A stretch of DNA of 60,216 nt from Methanosphaera sp. (lineage in GTDB: Archaea; Methanobacteriota; Methanobacteria; Methanobacteriales; Methanobacteriaceae). Under the pieces are notes generated by a model, which was given only the letters and a program-made list of their open reading frames with translations, did no database searches and was not told where the DNA came from. The DNA lies in assembly GCA_017431845.1 (NCBI GenBank), contig JAFRKG010000151.1:1-60216 (forward strand), read 5' to 3'. Position numbers and translations under genes: made by a program. Shown here one piece after another: positions 10,538 through 18,951 of the stretch. Each line of letters begins with the position of its first letter. Positions within the stretch are counted from its first letter, which is position 1.

Positions 10538-11233
10538 ATGAGTAAAAATAAGATAACACCAAATAGTATATTACACTTTAATAAGAAAGCAACAGAGGAT
10601 GAGGATGTCATCATGGCTGATGAAATAACATTGGATAATATCTTAGAGAAATCAAGTAGTGATAATGTGTCTGATGCTATGAAGAATTTGTATGGGGAGT
10701 ATGGCCTGGTTAGGGATGTTAAACCATTGAATGGGACTGATAGGGTGTCAGGTTTTATTCGTACTGTTGACACTAACTCCAATGATTGGGGAACATGTAT
10801 TAAGGGAATATATGCTTGTCGGCCTGGTGAAATATTATTCATCAAGTGCTCTGATGATGAGTATGCTGTGTGGGGTGAATTGGCTTCTAGTGCTGCATAT
10901 GCTCATGGTGTGAAGGCAACTGTTATTGTTGGAGCCTCAAGGGATACTAGTGAAATAATTGAGCTAGGTTTTCCATTATTTTCTCGTACAACAATGTCAC
11001 GGGCGGGACTTCCATTAAATAGGGGAGTTATAGGTGAAGATTTGTTTATTAATGATCTTGTTATAAGGACTGGTGACTTCGCTGTTTGTGATTCTGATGG
11101 CGTGGTTGTTATTCCTAGGGATAAGATTGATGAAGTCTTAGAGGAAGTTAATAATATTAAAAAATTTGAACAAAAAATTATTAAGGAATTATTTGAGGAT
11201 AATAAGCGTTTGGATGATATTGTTGGCTTTTAA
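10538..11233 (+). CDS. RraA-like family protein
   Basis: This 231-aa protein belongs to the RraA / HMG-aldolase-like fold. Family features are DNVSDAMKNLYG at the start of the domain, GEILFIKCSDDEYAVWGELASSAA written here as separate pieces (GEILFIKC; WGELASSAAYAHG), TVIVGASRDT and GDFAVCDSDGVVVIPR. Members include 4-hydroxy-4-methyl-2-oxoglutarate aldolases and RNase E regulators; archaeal members are uncharacterised, so the reaction is not assigned. The ATG at 10538 has only a weak upstream site (AAGTGATT). An internal ATG at 10613 follows GAGGATGAGGATG and is an alternative, but the extra N-terminal segment (ITPNSILHF) looks family-like, so I kept the longer form. Confidence 0.75.
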   Translation: MSKNKITPNSILHFNKKATEDEDVIMADEITLDNILEKSSSDNVSDAMKNLYGEYGLVRDVKPLNGTDRVSGFIRTVDTNSNDWGTCIKGIYACRPGEILFIKCSDDEYAVWGELASSAAYAHGVKATVIVGASRDTSEIIELGFPLFSRTTMSRAGLPLNRGVIGEDLFINDLVIRTGDFAVCDSDGVVVIPRDKIDEVLEEVNNIKKFEQKIIKELFEDNKRLDDIVGF

Positions 11234-11591
11234 TATTTTTTTATCTTTTTATTCTATTTCTATTTTATTTTTTAAGAATTATTGTTACTTTTTTTATGGA
11301 GCTTTTTTTATTGTATTGCAATTTACTATATAAATGTATCCAAAAGTATTTATATTAAGACAAGTAAAGTATTATTATATAATTACAGTTAAGTATAAAT
11401 AAAAGCAATAAAATCTCTATTAAATTAATAGCTGATTAGAAAATAATAATAATTAAAATAATCACCAACATGAAATACGATGAACTCCAAAAACAAACAA
11501 GCTCATTCTAGACAATAATATAATTACAGCAAATACAATAGTGTTTATTTTAATCATATTATCATAAAAAAAATAATAAAAATAATATAAA
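11234..11591. other. gene-free stretch before gar1
   Basis: These 358 bases begin with a T-rich part (11241-11312) that could end the RraA-like transcript. A long A-rich part follows, with no ORF above a few dozen codons. AACTCC and ATGA-like motifs near 11470-11500 do not form a convincing C/D-box RNA. A promoter for gar1-tfb must lie here, but I cannot pick one TATA box with confidence. Confidence 0.4.
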
Positions 11592-11897
11592 ATGACAAAA
11601 AGTAAACCACAAAAAAATAAAATAGGTACAATAAGTCATATAACAAGCACAAACAAGATAATTGTACCCACAAACAAAACACCCCGGATAGGATCCACAA
11701 TAACAAACAACAAAAACCAAGCAATAGGACGAATAAACGACATATTCGGAAGCACCAAAAAACCATACATTTCCATAAAAACAAGCCACAAATACAAAAA
11801 AGCCAAACCGGGAGAAGAAGTATATCTATCCACACAAAATAAAAAAAGGAGGAGAAAAAATGGCAGGAATTCTAAGAAGAAAAAAACGATTAGGTAG
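11592..11897 (+). CDS. gar1: Gar1-like H/ACA RNP subunit
   Basis: Gar1 is a core protein of the box H/ACA complex that guides RNA pseudouridylation, with Cbf5, Nop10 and L7Ae. The 101-aa protein has the small beta-barrel pattern of Gar1: [38 protein letters not shown] and PYISIKTS, then a strongly basic tail ([15 protein letters not shown]). No ribosome-binding site precedes ATG 11592, so translation may be leaderless. Its last 38 bases overlap the start of tfb in another frame, consistent with the Gar1-TFB gene pair seen in other archaea. The assignment rests on pattern and context. Confidence 0.8.
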   Translation: MTKSKPQKNKIGTISHITSTNKIIVPTNKTPRIGSTITNNKNQAIGRINDIFGSTKKPYISIKTSHKYKKAKPGEEVYLSTQNKKRRRKNGRNSKKKKTIR

Positions 11898-13584
11898 ACC
11901 CAGAAAAAGCGTGAAAAACACACGAAACACCAAAACAGAAACAAAAACAAAAACCAAGCCAAAGAAAACAACCACCAAAACAGAAACCAAACCAAAGAAA
12001 ACAACCACCAAAACAGAAACAAAACCTAAAAAAACAGAACCAACCAAAAAAGTGGCAAAATCAAAAAGAGGACCAGGAAGACCTAAAAAAACCAAGAAAA
12101 CAACACCCCCACAAGACATAGAACAGGACGACAAACACACAACAACAATACTAGAAAAACAAGAACCTCCTAAAAAACGAGGCCCAGGAAGACCACCAAA
12201 ACCAAAAACAGAAGAAGTACCAAAAAAACGAAAACCAGGAAGACCAAAAACAAAAACTACCAAAACCAAAACAGAAACACCAGAAGAACCACCAAAGAAA
12301 CGAGGACCAGGAAGACCAAGAAAAAACAAGAAAAAACAGGAAGACAAAAAAGAAGACAAAAAACCGGAAAGCTCAAACAAACAACCAAACCCATTACTAG
12401 AAATAATGGACAACTTCAGAGACGACAAAAAAAGAAACACAGAAGACGACTCCTCAAATGACGACCTAGGAGACTTCATGTCAGGATCCATGGGAAGCAC
12501 AGATGTAGTAATGCCAGAAGACTCAGACATAGAACTCATGTCAAACTCAGACCTCGACGTAGAAGAAATCATAAAAATCGACACAACAGACTCCGAAGAA
12601 CTAGAACGAGAACTGGACAACCTCTCAGGAATATCAGAAAAAGAACAAATGAAAGAAGACGTGGCAGAAATGGAAAAACAAGAAACCATCTGCCCAGAAT
12701 GTGGATCAACAAAACTAATCAACGACCATGAAAGAGGAGAAGTAGTCTGTGGAGCATGTGGACTCGTAATAGATGATAACATAGTGGACATGGGACCAGA
12801 ATGGAGAGCATTCGACCATGAACAAAGAGACAAACGTACAAGAGTAGGAGCACCAATCACCTACACAATACACGACAAAGGACTCTCCACAATGATTGAC
12901 TGGAGAAACAAGGACATCTATGGAAGAGACATACCAGCAAGAAACAGGGCACAATGGTACAGGCTAAGAAAATGGCAGAGAAAAATAAGAATCAGTGGAG
13001 CAACAGAAAGAAACCTTGCATTTGCATTAAGTGAACTGGACAGAGACTCCTCAAGACTCGGACTGCCAAGATCAGTACGTGAATCAGCATCAGTAGTATA
13101 CAGGAACGCAGTAGAAAACAAACTCATACGAGGAAGAAGTATTGAGGGAGTAGTGGCAGCATCACTATACGCAGCATGCAGAAGATGTAAAGTACCAAGA
13201 ACACTCGATGAAATAGCCGACGTATCACGTGTAAGCAAGAAAGAAGTTGGAAGAACATACAGGTTCTTAACCAGAGAATTACATATCAGGTTACCTCCTA
13301 CAAGTCCTATAGATTACGTTCCAAGATTTGCAAGTGAACTAAACCTTTCAGGTGTAGTGCAATCTAAGGCAATAGAAATAATTAACAAGGCAATGGACAA
13401 TGGACTAACTAGTGGTCGTGGACCTACCGGAGTTGCAGCAGCAGCATTATACATTGCAAGCGTACTCTTGGGTGAAAGAAAAACTCAGCGTGATGTTGCA
13501 GACATTGCGGGGGTAACAGAAGTTACAATACGTAACCGTTACAAGGAATTAACCGAACAATTGGATGTTGGAGTAAACCTATAA
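11860..13584 (+). CDS. tfb: transcription initiation factor TFB with AT-hook-like extension
   Basis: TFB binds TBP-TATA DNA and recruits RNA polymerase. The 574-aa protein is about 270 residues longer than usual. The C-terminal 300 residues are a complete TFB: zinc ribbon (Cys 278/281 and 297/300), the B-reader/linker region and two cyclin folds ([17 protein letters not shown]... and ...[14 protein letters not shown]). The N-terminal extension is Lys/Pro/Thr-rich, with five GRP cores at residues 12-14, 73-75, 110-112, 127-129 and 151-153. Three are in KRGPGRP, the classical AT-hook form. An acidic Asp/Ser/Glu stretch (about 190-270) follows before the ribbon. AGGAGGAG at 11848-11855 supports ATG 11860, so the extension is translated from the normal start. 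It overlaps gar1 by 38 bases. Confidence 0.95.
   Translation: MAGILRRKKRLGRPRKSVKNTRNTKTETKTKTKPKKTTTKTETKPKKTTTKTETKPKKTEPTKKVAKSKRGPGRPKKTKKTTPPQDIEQDDKHTTTILEKQEPPKKRGPGRPPKPKTEEVPKKRKPGRPKTKTTKTKTETPEEPPKKRGPGRPRKNKKKQEDKKEDKKPESSNKQPNPLLEIMDNFRDDKKRNTEDDSSNDDLGDFMSGSMGSTDVVMPEDSDIELMSNSDLDVEEIIKIDTTDSEELERELDNLSGISEKEQMKEDVAEMEKQETICPECGSTKLINDHERGEVVCGACGLVIDDNIVDMGPEWRAFDHEQRDKRTRVGAPITYTIHDKGLSTMIDWRNKDIYGRDIPARNRAQWYRLRKWQRKIRISGATERNLAFALSELDRDSSRLGLPRSVRESASVVYRNAVENKLIRGRSIEGVVAASLYAACRRCKVPRTLDEIADVSRVSKKEVGRTYRFLTRELHIRLPPTSPIDYVPRFASELNLSGVVQSKAIEIINKAMDNGLTSGRGPTGVAAAALYIASVLLGERKTQRDVADIAGVTEVTIRNRYKELTEQLDVGVNL
11956..12021 (+). repeat. two tandem 33-bp repeats in tfb
   Basis: Each 33-bp unit encodes [11 protein letters not shown] (residues 33-43 and 44-54), and a third partial copy follows. 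The unit keeps frame and looks like slippage expansion inside the low-complexity N-terminal arm of TFB. Confidence 0.75.
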
Positions 13585-14018
13585 CACTCCATATTCACCA
13601 TTTTTTATTTTAATCATCTACACCAAATTATTATTAAAACTGGTTTTATAAGAGTAATTCAAAATACTCATAACAATATTCATTAATACTGATAAGACTT
13701 AACACTAACATGATAATAATCAGTCATCTAATCAATATGATGAAAGAATTGTTCACTTCATATTCTTGAATGTTATTATTAATATCAAAACAAAAGTTTA
13801 CAAGCAATACAATCAACCAAAATCAGATAAAATTAATTTTCACAGAATAATTTAAACCAAATTTTAAACCAAACAAATAATAACTATTAGAAACTAATAA
13901 TAATATGGTAATAACTTTAAAAGTAAGCCAATTTCAATACTCTTGTAATATAATAAATAAACACATAAACAAAAAAACCAGTATTACAAGAATATAATCA
14001 AAATAATGAGGTAATAAT
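13585..14018. other. gene-free stretch before bioY
   Basis: These 434 AT-rich bases hold no credible ORF. The first part (13600-13640) is T-rich and could terminate tfb. ATGATGA at 13737-13743 matches a box C, but no box D follows at a suitable distance. A 10-bp inverted repeat near bioY is listed separately. Confidence 0.4.
13941..13991. promoter_or_regulatory. 10-bp inverted repeat upstream of bioY, candidate operator
   Basis: TCTTGTAATA (13941-13950) and TATTACAAGA (13982-13991) are exact reverse complements, 31 bases apart and ending 27 bases before the bioY start. Biotin-regulated genes in bacteria and some archaea carry BirA sites of the general form TTGTAA...TTACAA, but with shorter spacing. 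The resemblance is suggestive only; it could also form an RNA stem near the ribosome-binding site. Confidence 0.35.
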
Positions 14019-14639
14019 ATGCCTATAACATCAAATATTGATAAACTCCACCAAATACAATACTCATGGTATTCCTGGAGAAACAATGCAAGCACAACAA
14101 CAATGGTACTACTATCATTCGCAGTAGCATGCTTCACAGGATTAATGGCACAAGTATCAATTGCAATACCATGGAGTCCAGTATTAATAACATTCCAAAC
14201 ATTCGCAGTACTCCTGGCAGGAGTATTCCTTGGAGGTAAATACGGTGGATTCAGTATGATACTCTACACACTGCTCGGTATAATAGGAATGCCATGGTTT
14301 ACCAACATGAACCACGGACTATCATTCATATTCGCAGCAAGTGGAGGATACATCATAGGATTCATATTTGCAGCAACATTCATAGGATACATGTTCGACC
14401 ACTATGTCAATGCTAGAAAACCTGTTCAAACAGTAATACTAATGCTAATAGCAAACTTTGTATTCATATACATCCCAGGATTAATCGGATTATACAATGC
14501 AATGCTAGCAAAAACAGGTACACCATTAAGCCTAACCCAACTATTACTCATGGGAGTAGTACCATTCATAGTAGGAGACTTAATAAAAATAGCATTAGCA
14601 TCAGGAATCACAACATCAATCCTACCAAAAGAAGAATAA
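14019..14639 (+). CDS. bioY: biotin transporter BioY
   Basis: BioY is the substrate-binding membrane component (S component) of an energy-coupling-factor biotin transporter. The 206-aa protein has about six hydrophobic segments. Family stretches are IPWSPVLITFQTFAVLLAG (one typical ligand-pocket region), GGKYGGFSMILYTLLGIIGMP and a C-terminal GVVPFIVGDLIKIALAS. GAGGTAA at 14009-14015 sets ATG 14019. No ECF ATPase or transmembrane T subunit lies beside it, so it would work alone or share a remote ECF module. The upstream inverted repeat may regulate it. Its presence suggests biotin uptake. Confidence 0.93.
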   Translation: MPITSNIDKLHQIQYSWYSWRNNASTTTMVLLSFAVACFTGLMAQVSIAIPWSPVLITFQTFAVLLAGVFLGGKYGGFSMILYTLLGIIGMPWFTNMNHGLSFIFAASGGYIIGFIFAATFIGYMFDHYVNARKPVQTVILMLIANFVFIYIPGLIGLYNAMLAKTGTPLSLTQLLLMGVVPFIVGDLIKIALASGITTSILPKEE

Positions 14640-14758
14640 ATAACACATTCTTCTTACTAATTTTATTTTAAAAAAATTTTATTATTCTGAAAAAAAAGAA
14701 GAGAATAATATTACATCATTAATTGAAGTAATAATAGGGTTAAACTAATAAGTATCTA

Positions 14759-16669
14759 TTATAAGTAAACATAGTTTTCCCGTTCAAAATCAGTTAACTT
14801 TTTCATAGTAAGATCTACCTTATACGGAGTGAACTTCTTACTGTGAGTAACAGAAATACGTGTTTCGTCTTTATAAGTGTCCATCATAGTGATAATATTA
14901 CCTTTATCATCTTTTAAATAAAATTTTGCCTTAACAAACTTATGAACTGGCATACCATACTCACTAAATAGTGAAATATCCGAGGTAATTGACTCATCTC
15001 CAACAAAATCATTCATGGAATAAGTTTCATATCCTTTATCAATTACACTATCATTTGTATAAGGTATAGTTAAACTAGATTCTGCAACATCATAAACATA
15101 AAATGTTTTAGTTTCACTTGAATTATATGATTCGTTATTTCCAAAGTACTTAACCGTAATATTATTCACACCCACAGTATCTGCCTTAAATTTTATATTA
15201 AAACTATTTAAATTATCTAAACGGATTTTACGTTTGTCTTTATTATTTACTGTAATTTCTATTGGCATATTATTTATATATTCACTTGAAGGATATACAT
15301 ATCCGTCAACACTAACATTTTTTCCAAGTTCAAAAATACCAATGTTATCTATGATAATCTCAGTATCCATTTTTCCAACATTAAAAGTTTTCAATACACT
15401 TGAAGGATAATAATTATCATTTCCTCTAAATGAAATATTCATTGTCAATTGTTCAACCCTTCTTGGATACAAGTCATAAAATATCTCACCATTATCATCC
15501 GTATTTACATGAGTATAACCCTCATCATAAATATCTAAAAATGTATTCTTTAATGTATTGCCTTTTTCATCAACAAATGATCCATTTATAAATAAATACT
15601 CTTCTGCTTTTATGTCTACAGGTGTTTTATTTAAAATAATTCTGGTCTTTAATGGTGTGACATTAATTGTTGTACTTGCCTTTGCTGGTGAATAATATGA
15701 GTTTCCATTGTAGCTTACCGTTATATTGTGTTTCCCGGTTTTCTTTGCCATGATGTTACGTTTGAATAATCCGTTTTTATCTGTTTTTGTCGTGTAATTT
15801 TTTCCGTTAATGTTAATTTTGAGGCGCGTGTTAATTAATGCTTTGTTGTATGCGTCCAGATATTTTCCGCTTATGGTCATGTTTTCCTTGTATTTGGTTG
15901 CACTGATGGTGTTGAGTTTTATGTGTGTTGGGTTTATTTTAACATTAAATACTGTTTTTGTCTCTGTTTTTGCATATTTCTGGTTTCCATTGTAGCTTAC
16001 TGTTATATTATTGTTTCCTATTGTTTTGGCTTTGTATTTGTAGTTGAAGTGTCCATTTTTGTCTGTTTTTGCATGGTACTTTTTATTGTTTACTTGTATT
16101 GTTAGTATCGTGTTTTTTAGTATGTTCTGGTCTTTGTCCTGGTAGTATCCGCTTATATTGGTGTATGTGTTGTAGTATGTGTCTGGTACTTTGTCCAGTT
16201 TTATTTGTGTGGCTTTGCTTGTTACTTGGAAGGTGTCCTTGATGCTTGTTCCTGTGTATCTTTTGTTTCCAGGGTAGGATATGATTACCTTGTTTGTTCC
16301 GGGAGTGTTTGCCCTGATTGTGTACTTGTATGTTCCTTTGTTGTTGGTTTTTGTTTTGTATGTTTTGTTGTTGACCTTTATTTGTAGGAGCGTGTTTTTT
16401 AATTTTCTGCCATTAGCATCTTCATAACTGCCTGTTATGGTCGTGTTTTTCTTGTATTGTGTGTTTTTTATTTTGTTTAGTGTTAGTTTTGTCTTTATTT
16501 TTGATGTTGTACCTGTATTATTAACTGTTTTTGTAATGATTTTGTTTTCCTGTTTTTGTATCAGTTTGTTGGAATCATCCTTGCTAACATTTGCTGCACT
16601 TGTAATTCCTATCAGTAAACTTGTTAATAAAACTAGTAGTAACATCATTTTAATTTTCTTGTTAAACAT
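14759..16669 (-). CDS. Ig-repeat surface (adhesin-like) protein
   Basis: This 636-aa secreted protein starts MFNKKIKMMLLLVLLTSLLIG...SAAN, a clear signal peptide. Five Ig-like units of about 90 residues follow, with the signature (I/M)(T/S)G.Y.DA, NTxLxIxVNNK.Y..KTDKNG and NNITVSY.GN.KY. The last 120 residues (from SSLTIPYTNDS to the end) are not Ig-like and I do not recognise them. GATGAT stands just before ATG 16669; a GTG at 16687 is an alternative start. No anchoring motif is visible. The part near the signal peptide has an A+C-rich coding strand, while the 3' part is more balanced. It is one of three consecutive minus-strand surface genes. Confidence 0.85.
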   Translation of the reverse strand: MFNKKIKMMLLLVLLTSLLIGITSAANVSKDDSNKLIQKQENKIITKTVNNTGTTSKIKTKLTLNKIKNTQYKKNTTITGSYEDANGRKLKNTLLQIKVNNKTYKTKTNNKGTYKYTIRANTPGTNKVIISYPGNKRYTGTSIKDTFQVTSKATQIKLDKVPDTYYNTYTNISGYYQDKDQNILKNTILTIQVNNKKYHAKTDKNGHFNYKYKAKTIGNNNITVSYNGNQKYAKTETKTVFNVKINPTHIKLNTISATKYKENMTISGKYLDAYNKALINTRLKININGKNYTTKTDKNGLFKRNIMAKKTGKHNITVSYNGNSYYSPAKASTTINVTPLKTRIILNKTPVDIKAEEYLFINGSFVDEKGNTLKNTFLDIYDEGYTHVNTDDNGEIFYDLYPRRVEQLTMNISFRGNDNYYPSSVLKTFNVGKMDTEIIIDNIGIFELGKNVSVDGYVYPSSEYINNMPIEITVNNKDKRKIRLDNLNSFNIKFKADTVGVNNITVKYFGNNESYNSSETKTFYVYDVAESSLTIPYTNDSVIDKGYETYSMNDFVGDESITSDISLFSEYGMPVHKFVKAKFYLKDDKGNIITMMDTYKDETRISVTHSKKFTPYKVDLTMKKLTDFERENYVYL

Positions 16670-16842
16670 AATATCATCTAGTTTCACATTTTTGTTAATT
16701 TATATTTATTGTTTTTAAATGATATTATATTTACTGTATTAGTTAAATAATTTATTTGTTTAAATTATAAGTTTTGGAAAAAAAATTAATGTTGGAATAT
16801 TATTACTTGATTGTAATAAATTGGTTGGGGGGGGGATGATTT

Positions 16843-16867
16843 GAACATACTCCTTATGGGTATGTTC
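16843..16867 (-). terminator. perfect hairpin followed by a C-tract, after the 636-aa protein's neighbour
   Basis: GAACATAC (16843-16850) and GTATGTTC (16860-16867) form a perfect 8-bp stem with a 9-base loop. It starts 31 bases beyond the stop of the gene at 16898. On that gene's coding strand a run of nine C (positions 16835-16827) comes next. This is likely a 3'-end signal. Confidence 0.5.
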
Positions 16868-16897
16868 ATTATTTGTAAAAAGAAATTTGCCTAGTTT

Positions 16898-18808
16898 TTA
16901 TGTGCTGACTTTTTTCTTTACGATTGTCATAGTAGTGTTAACTCTTACTCCGAGTGTTTCTCTAAGTTCCGGAATTACTAGTGTCAGGGTATGGTTTCCC
17001 TTCTTATAAGTGTTTTTAAGTACAAAGAAGAAATCAATTTTACCATCTGTTATATTGAATTTCATTGTCTTATTATTTGAATCTTTAAGAGTTTTTCCAT
17101 CAATTTTAACACTAAGGTATGATTTGTATGGTATGAGTTTCTTATTATCATCCACAAACTTACCTACAACATGCACTACAGTGTCTTTCACGCTTACTAG
17201 TGTGTTGGTAACGTTTGTTGGAACTTTATGTATGCTTACTGTTGTATTGTATTCTTCACGGAATACTCCGTAACCATATACTACTGTTACTTTGTAAGGT
17301 TTTGCAGAATATTTTTCGTCAAGATCAAGGTTGAACACTGCAGTACCTGAAACAACATCTACGGTTAATGTTGAATTGTCAGGGTTACGTATTGTTTTAC
17401 CATTTACCTTGAAGAGAACATGACCCACATCTATTGTAGTATTATCTGCCTTATACAATACTAGTGCATTTATTGTGAGGTTTGTTCCGAATCTTGTTTC
17501 GGGTGCATGGAAGCTTGTTAGGCTTATAACATTTGTTTCTGTGACTTTTGCTGCTTTACCCTTGTTTGCCATGTACTGGGATGTACCATAGTATCTTGCA
17601 TAGTATGTGTGGTTTGTTTTCTTCCAGAAGTTGGATATTGTATGGTTTATGGATGCTGTACCATTGGTTACATTAACATAGATTACTTTGCCGTTTTCAT
17701 CTTTTATTGTTCTGTTGTCGAATAGGAATGATACGAATCCGCTGTTAACTTTCTGGTTGTTTTCATCTGTTACTGTTGTTGTTAGAACAATGTCTTCCTT
17801 GTTTACTTTAATGTTTTTTGATTTTATTGTTGTGTTAAGTTTTCCTGTTGTGAAGTTAACGTCATCGACTAGTAACCATTTTTCTAGTGATGGGATTTCG
17901 CTTGCAGGATAGAATTTTGTGTTTGTTCTTATGCTGTCAACTAGTTTTCCTGTGCTTTTGTTAACGTATCTTCCGTCATCGTTACATGCGTATATTTTTA
18001 CGTTGGATTTTGTTTTGTTACGTTTATAGGAGTATGTGATGATGTCTCTTCTTTCAACTCCGTATTCGTCTTTTGCTGCTAGTATTCTTGATGATGTTAT
18101 TATGTATGCGTTTCCGCTGAGAGTTTGGTATTTTCCTTTTTTGAAGTATGTTGGATCGTTTGGAATTACTAAGCATTGTCCTGGTTTTAGTGTGCCTGTT
18201 TCGTTGTATGTTTTATTATAGTATTTTATGTATAATGCGTATGTTCCGTTTGGTGCTTTTATTACAAAGTGTCCTCTTGAGGATATTGATTTTATGTCCA
18301 TGATGTTGTTGAAGTCTTTTTTTGTTATGCTGTTTTTTTCGATCATCTGTATTGCGTTTTTCTCAATTTCCATGTTGGTTGTGTTGTAATCGTTTCCACC
18401 GTTTCCTACTACCCATCCTTTATTGTTTATTAGCACGTGGAAAAAGTATGTTCCTGAACCTTTTTGTTGTTTGATGTATGTGTTGTTGTGTGTAATGTTT
18501 AGTGTCACGGAACTTGATGAATCTCTTCTAAATGACACTACACTGTCTACATTATTTCCTTGGATGATTGATGTACAGCAGTCGTCATTGTTGTTTGTGT
18601 TTTTTTTGCTTGTCTTTTCTGTTTTGTTTGTTGTTTTTTTGGTGACTGTTTTTTCGGAAATAATGTCTGCTGTGGTTGCAGTACTTTCCTTGGAGATTAG
18701 TGTATTACTAGTGGTGTCTTCTGTATGGTTCACATCTGTTGCTGATACAACTGTTATGAATGATAGAATTAATACTAATAATACTATTACAGGACTATAT
18801 TTTCTCAT
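16898..18808 (-). CDS. surface protein with unrecognised N-terminal domain and Ig-like repeats
   Basis: This 636-aa secreted protein has a signal peptide (MRKYSPVIVLLVLILSFITV...SATD). Residues of about 80-300 form a globular region I do not recognise (key stretches: YFFHVLINNKGWVVGNGGND, SISSRGHFVIKAPNGTYALY, GQCLVIPNDPTYFKKGKYQ). Three or so Ig-like units with VN(G/K) and TVV.Y patterns follow. The ATG at 18808 is preceded by GGAGG with ideal spacing; an in-frame codon at 18835 would read through that site. No cell-wall anchor is visible. It is followed by a hairpin and C-tract and preceded on the same strand by the 1114-aa surface gene. Confidence 0.8.
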   Translation of the reverse strand: MRKYSPVIVLLVLILSFITVVSATDVNHTEDTTSNTLISKESTATTADIISEKTVTKKTTNKTEKTSKKNTNNNDDCCTSIIQGNNVDSVVSFRRDSSSSVTLNITHNNTYIKQQKGSGTYFFHVLINNKGWVVGNGGNDYNTTNMEIEKNAIQMIEKNSITKKDFNNIMDIKSISSRGHFVIKAPNGTYALYIKYYNKTYNETGTLKPGQCLVIPNDPTYFKKGKYQTLSGNAYIITSSRILAAKDEYGVERRDIITYSYKRNKTKSNVKIYACNDDGRYVNKSTGKLVDSIRTNTKFYPASEIPSLEKWLLVDDVNFTTGKLNTTIKSKNIKVNKEDIVLTTTVTDENNQKVNSGFVSFLFDNRTIKDENGKVIYVNVTNGTASINHTISNFWKKTNHTYYARYYGTSQYMANKGKAAKVTETNVISLTSFHAPETRFGTNLTINALVLYKADNTTIDVGHVLFKVNGKTIRNPDNSTLTVDVVSGTAVFNLDLDEKYSAKPYKVTVVYGYGVFREEYNTTVSIHKVPTNVTNTLVSVKDTVVHVVGKFVDDNKKLIPYKSYLSVKIDGKTLKDSNNKTMKFNITDGKIDFFFVLKNTYKKGNHTLTLVIPELRETLGVRVNTTMTIVKKKVST

Positions 18809-18951
18809 TATATTCCTCCGTTTATAGTTTTTCATCTAAAATTTTCCTGTATATTATTATATTATTATCAATATTAAAATACTTTAAGAATATATTTTTT
18901 TATATATAAAAAAAGAAGAAATGTGGGGGGATTAATAGTGTTTGGTAGTGT

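Noticed and set aside
11826-12860. A 344-codon open frame antisense to tfb
   Set aside because: It is Ser/Gly/Val low-complexity sequence mirroring the Lys/Pro-rich arm of TFB; no ribosome-binding site or family features.
13737-13760. ATGATGA as a possible box C of a C/D guide RNA
   Set aside because: No CTGA box D or C'/D' pair follows at the expected distance.
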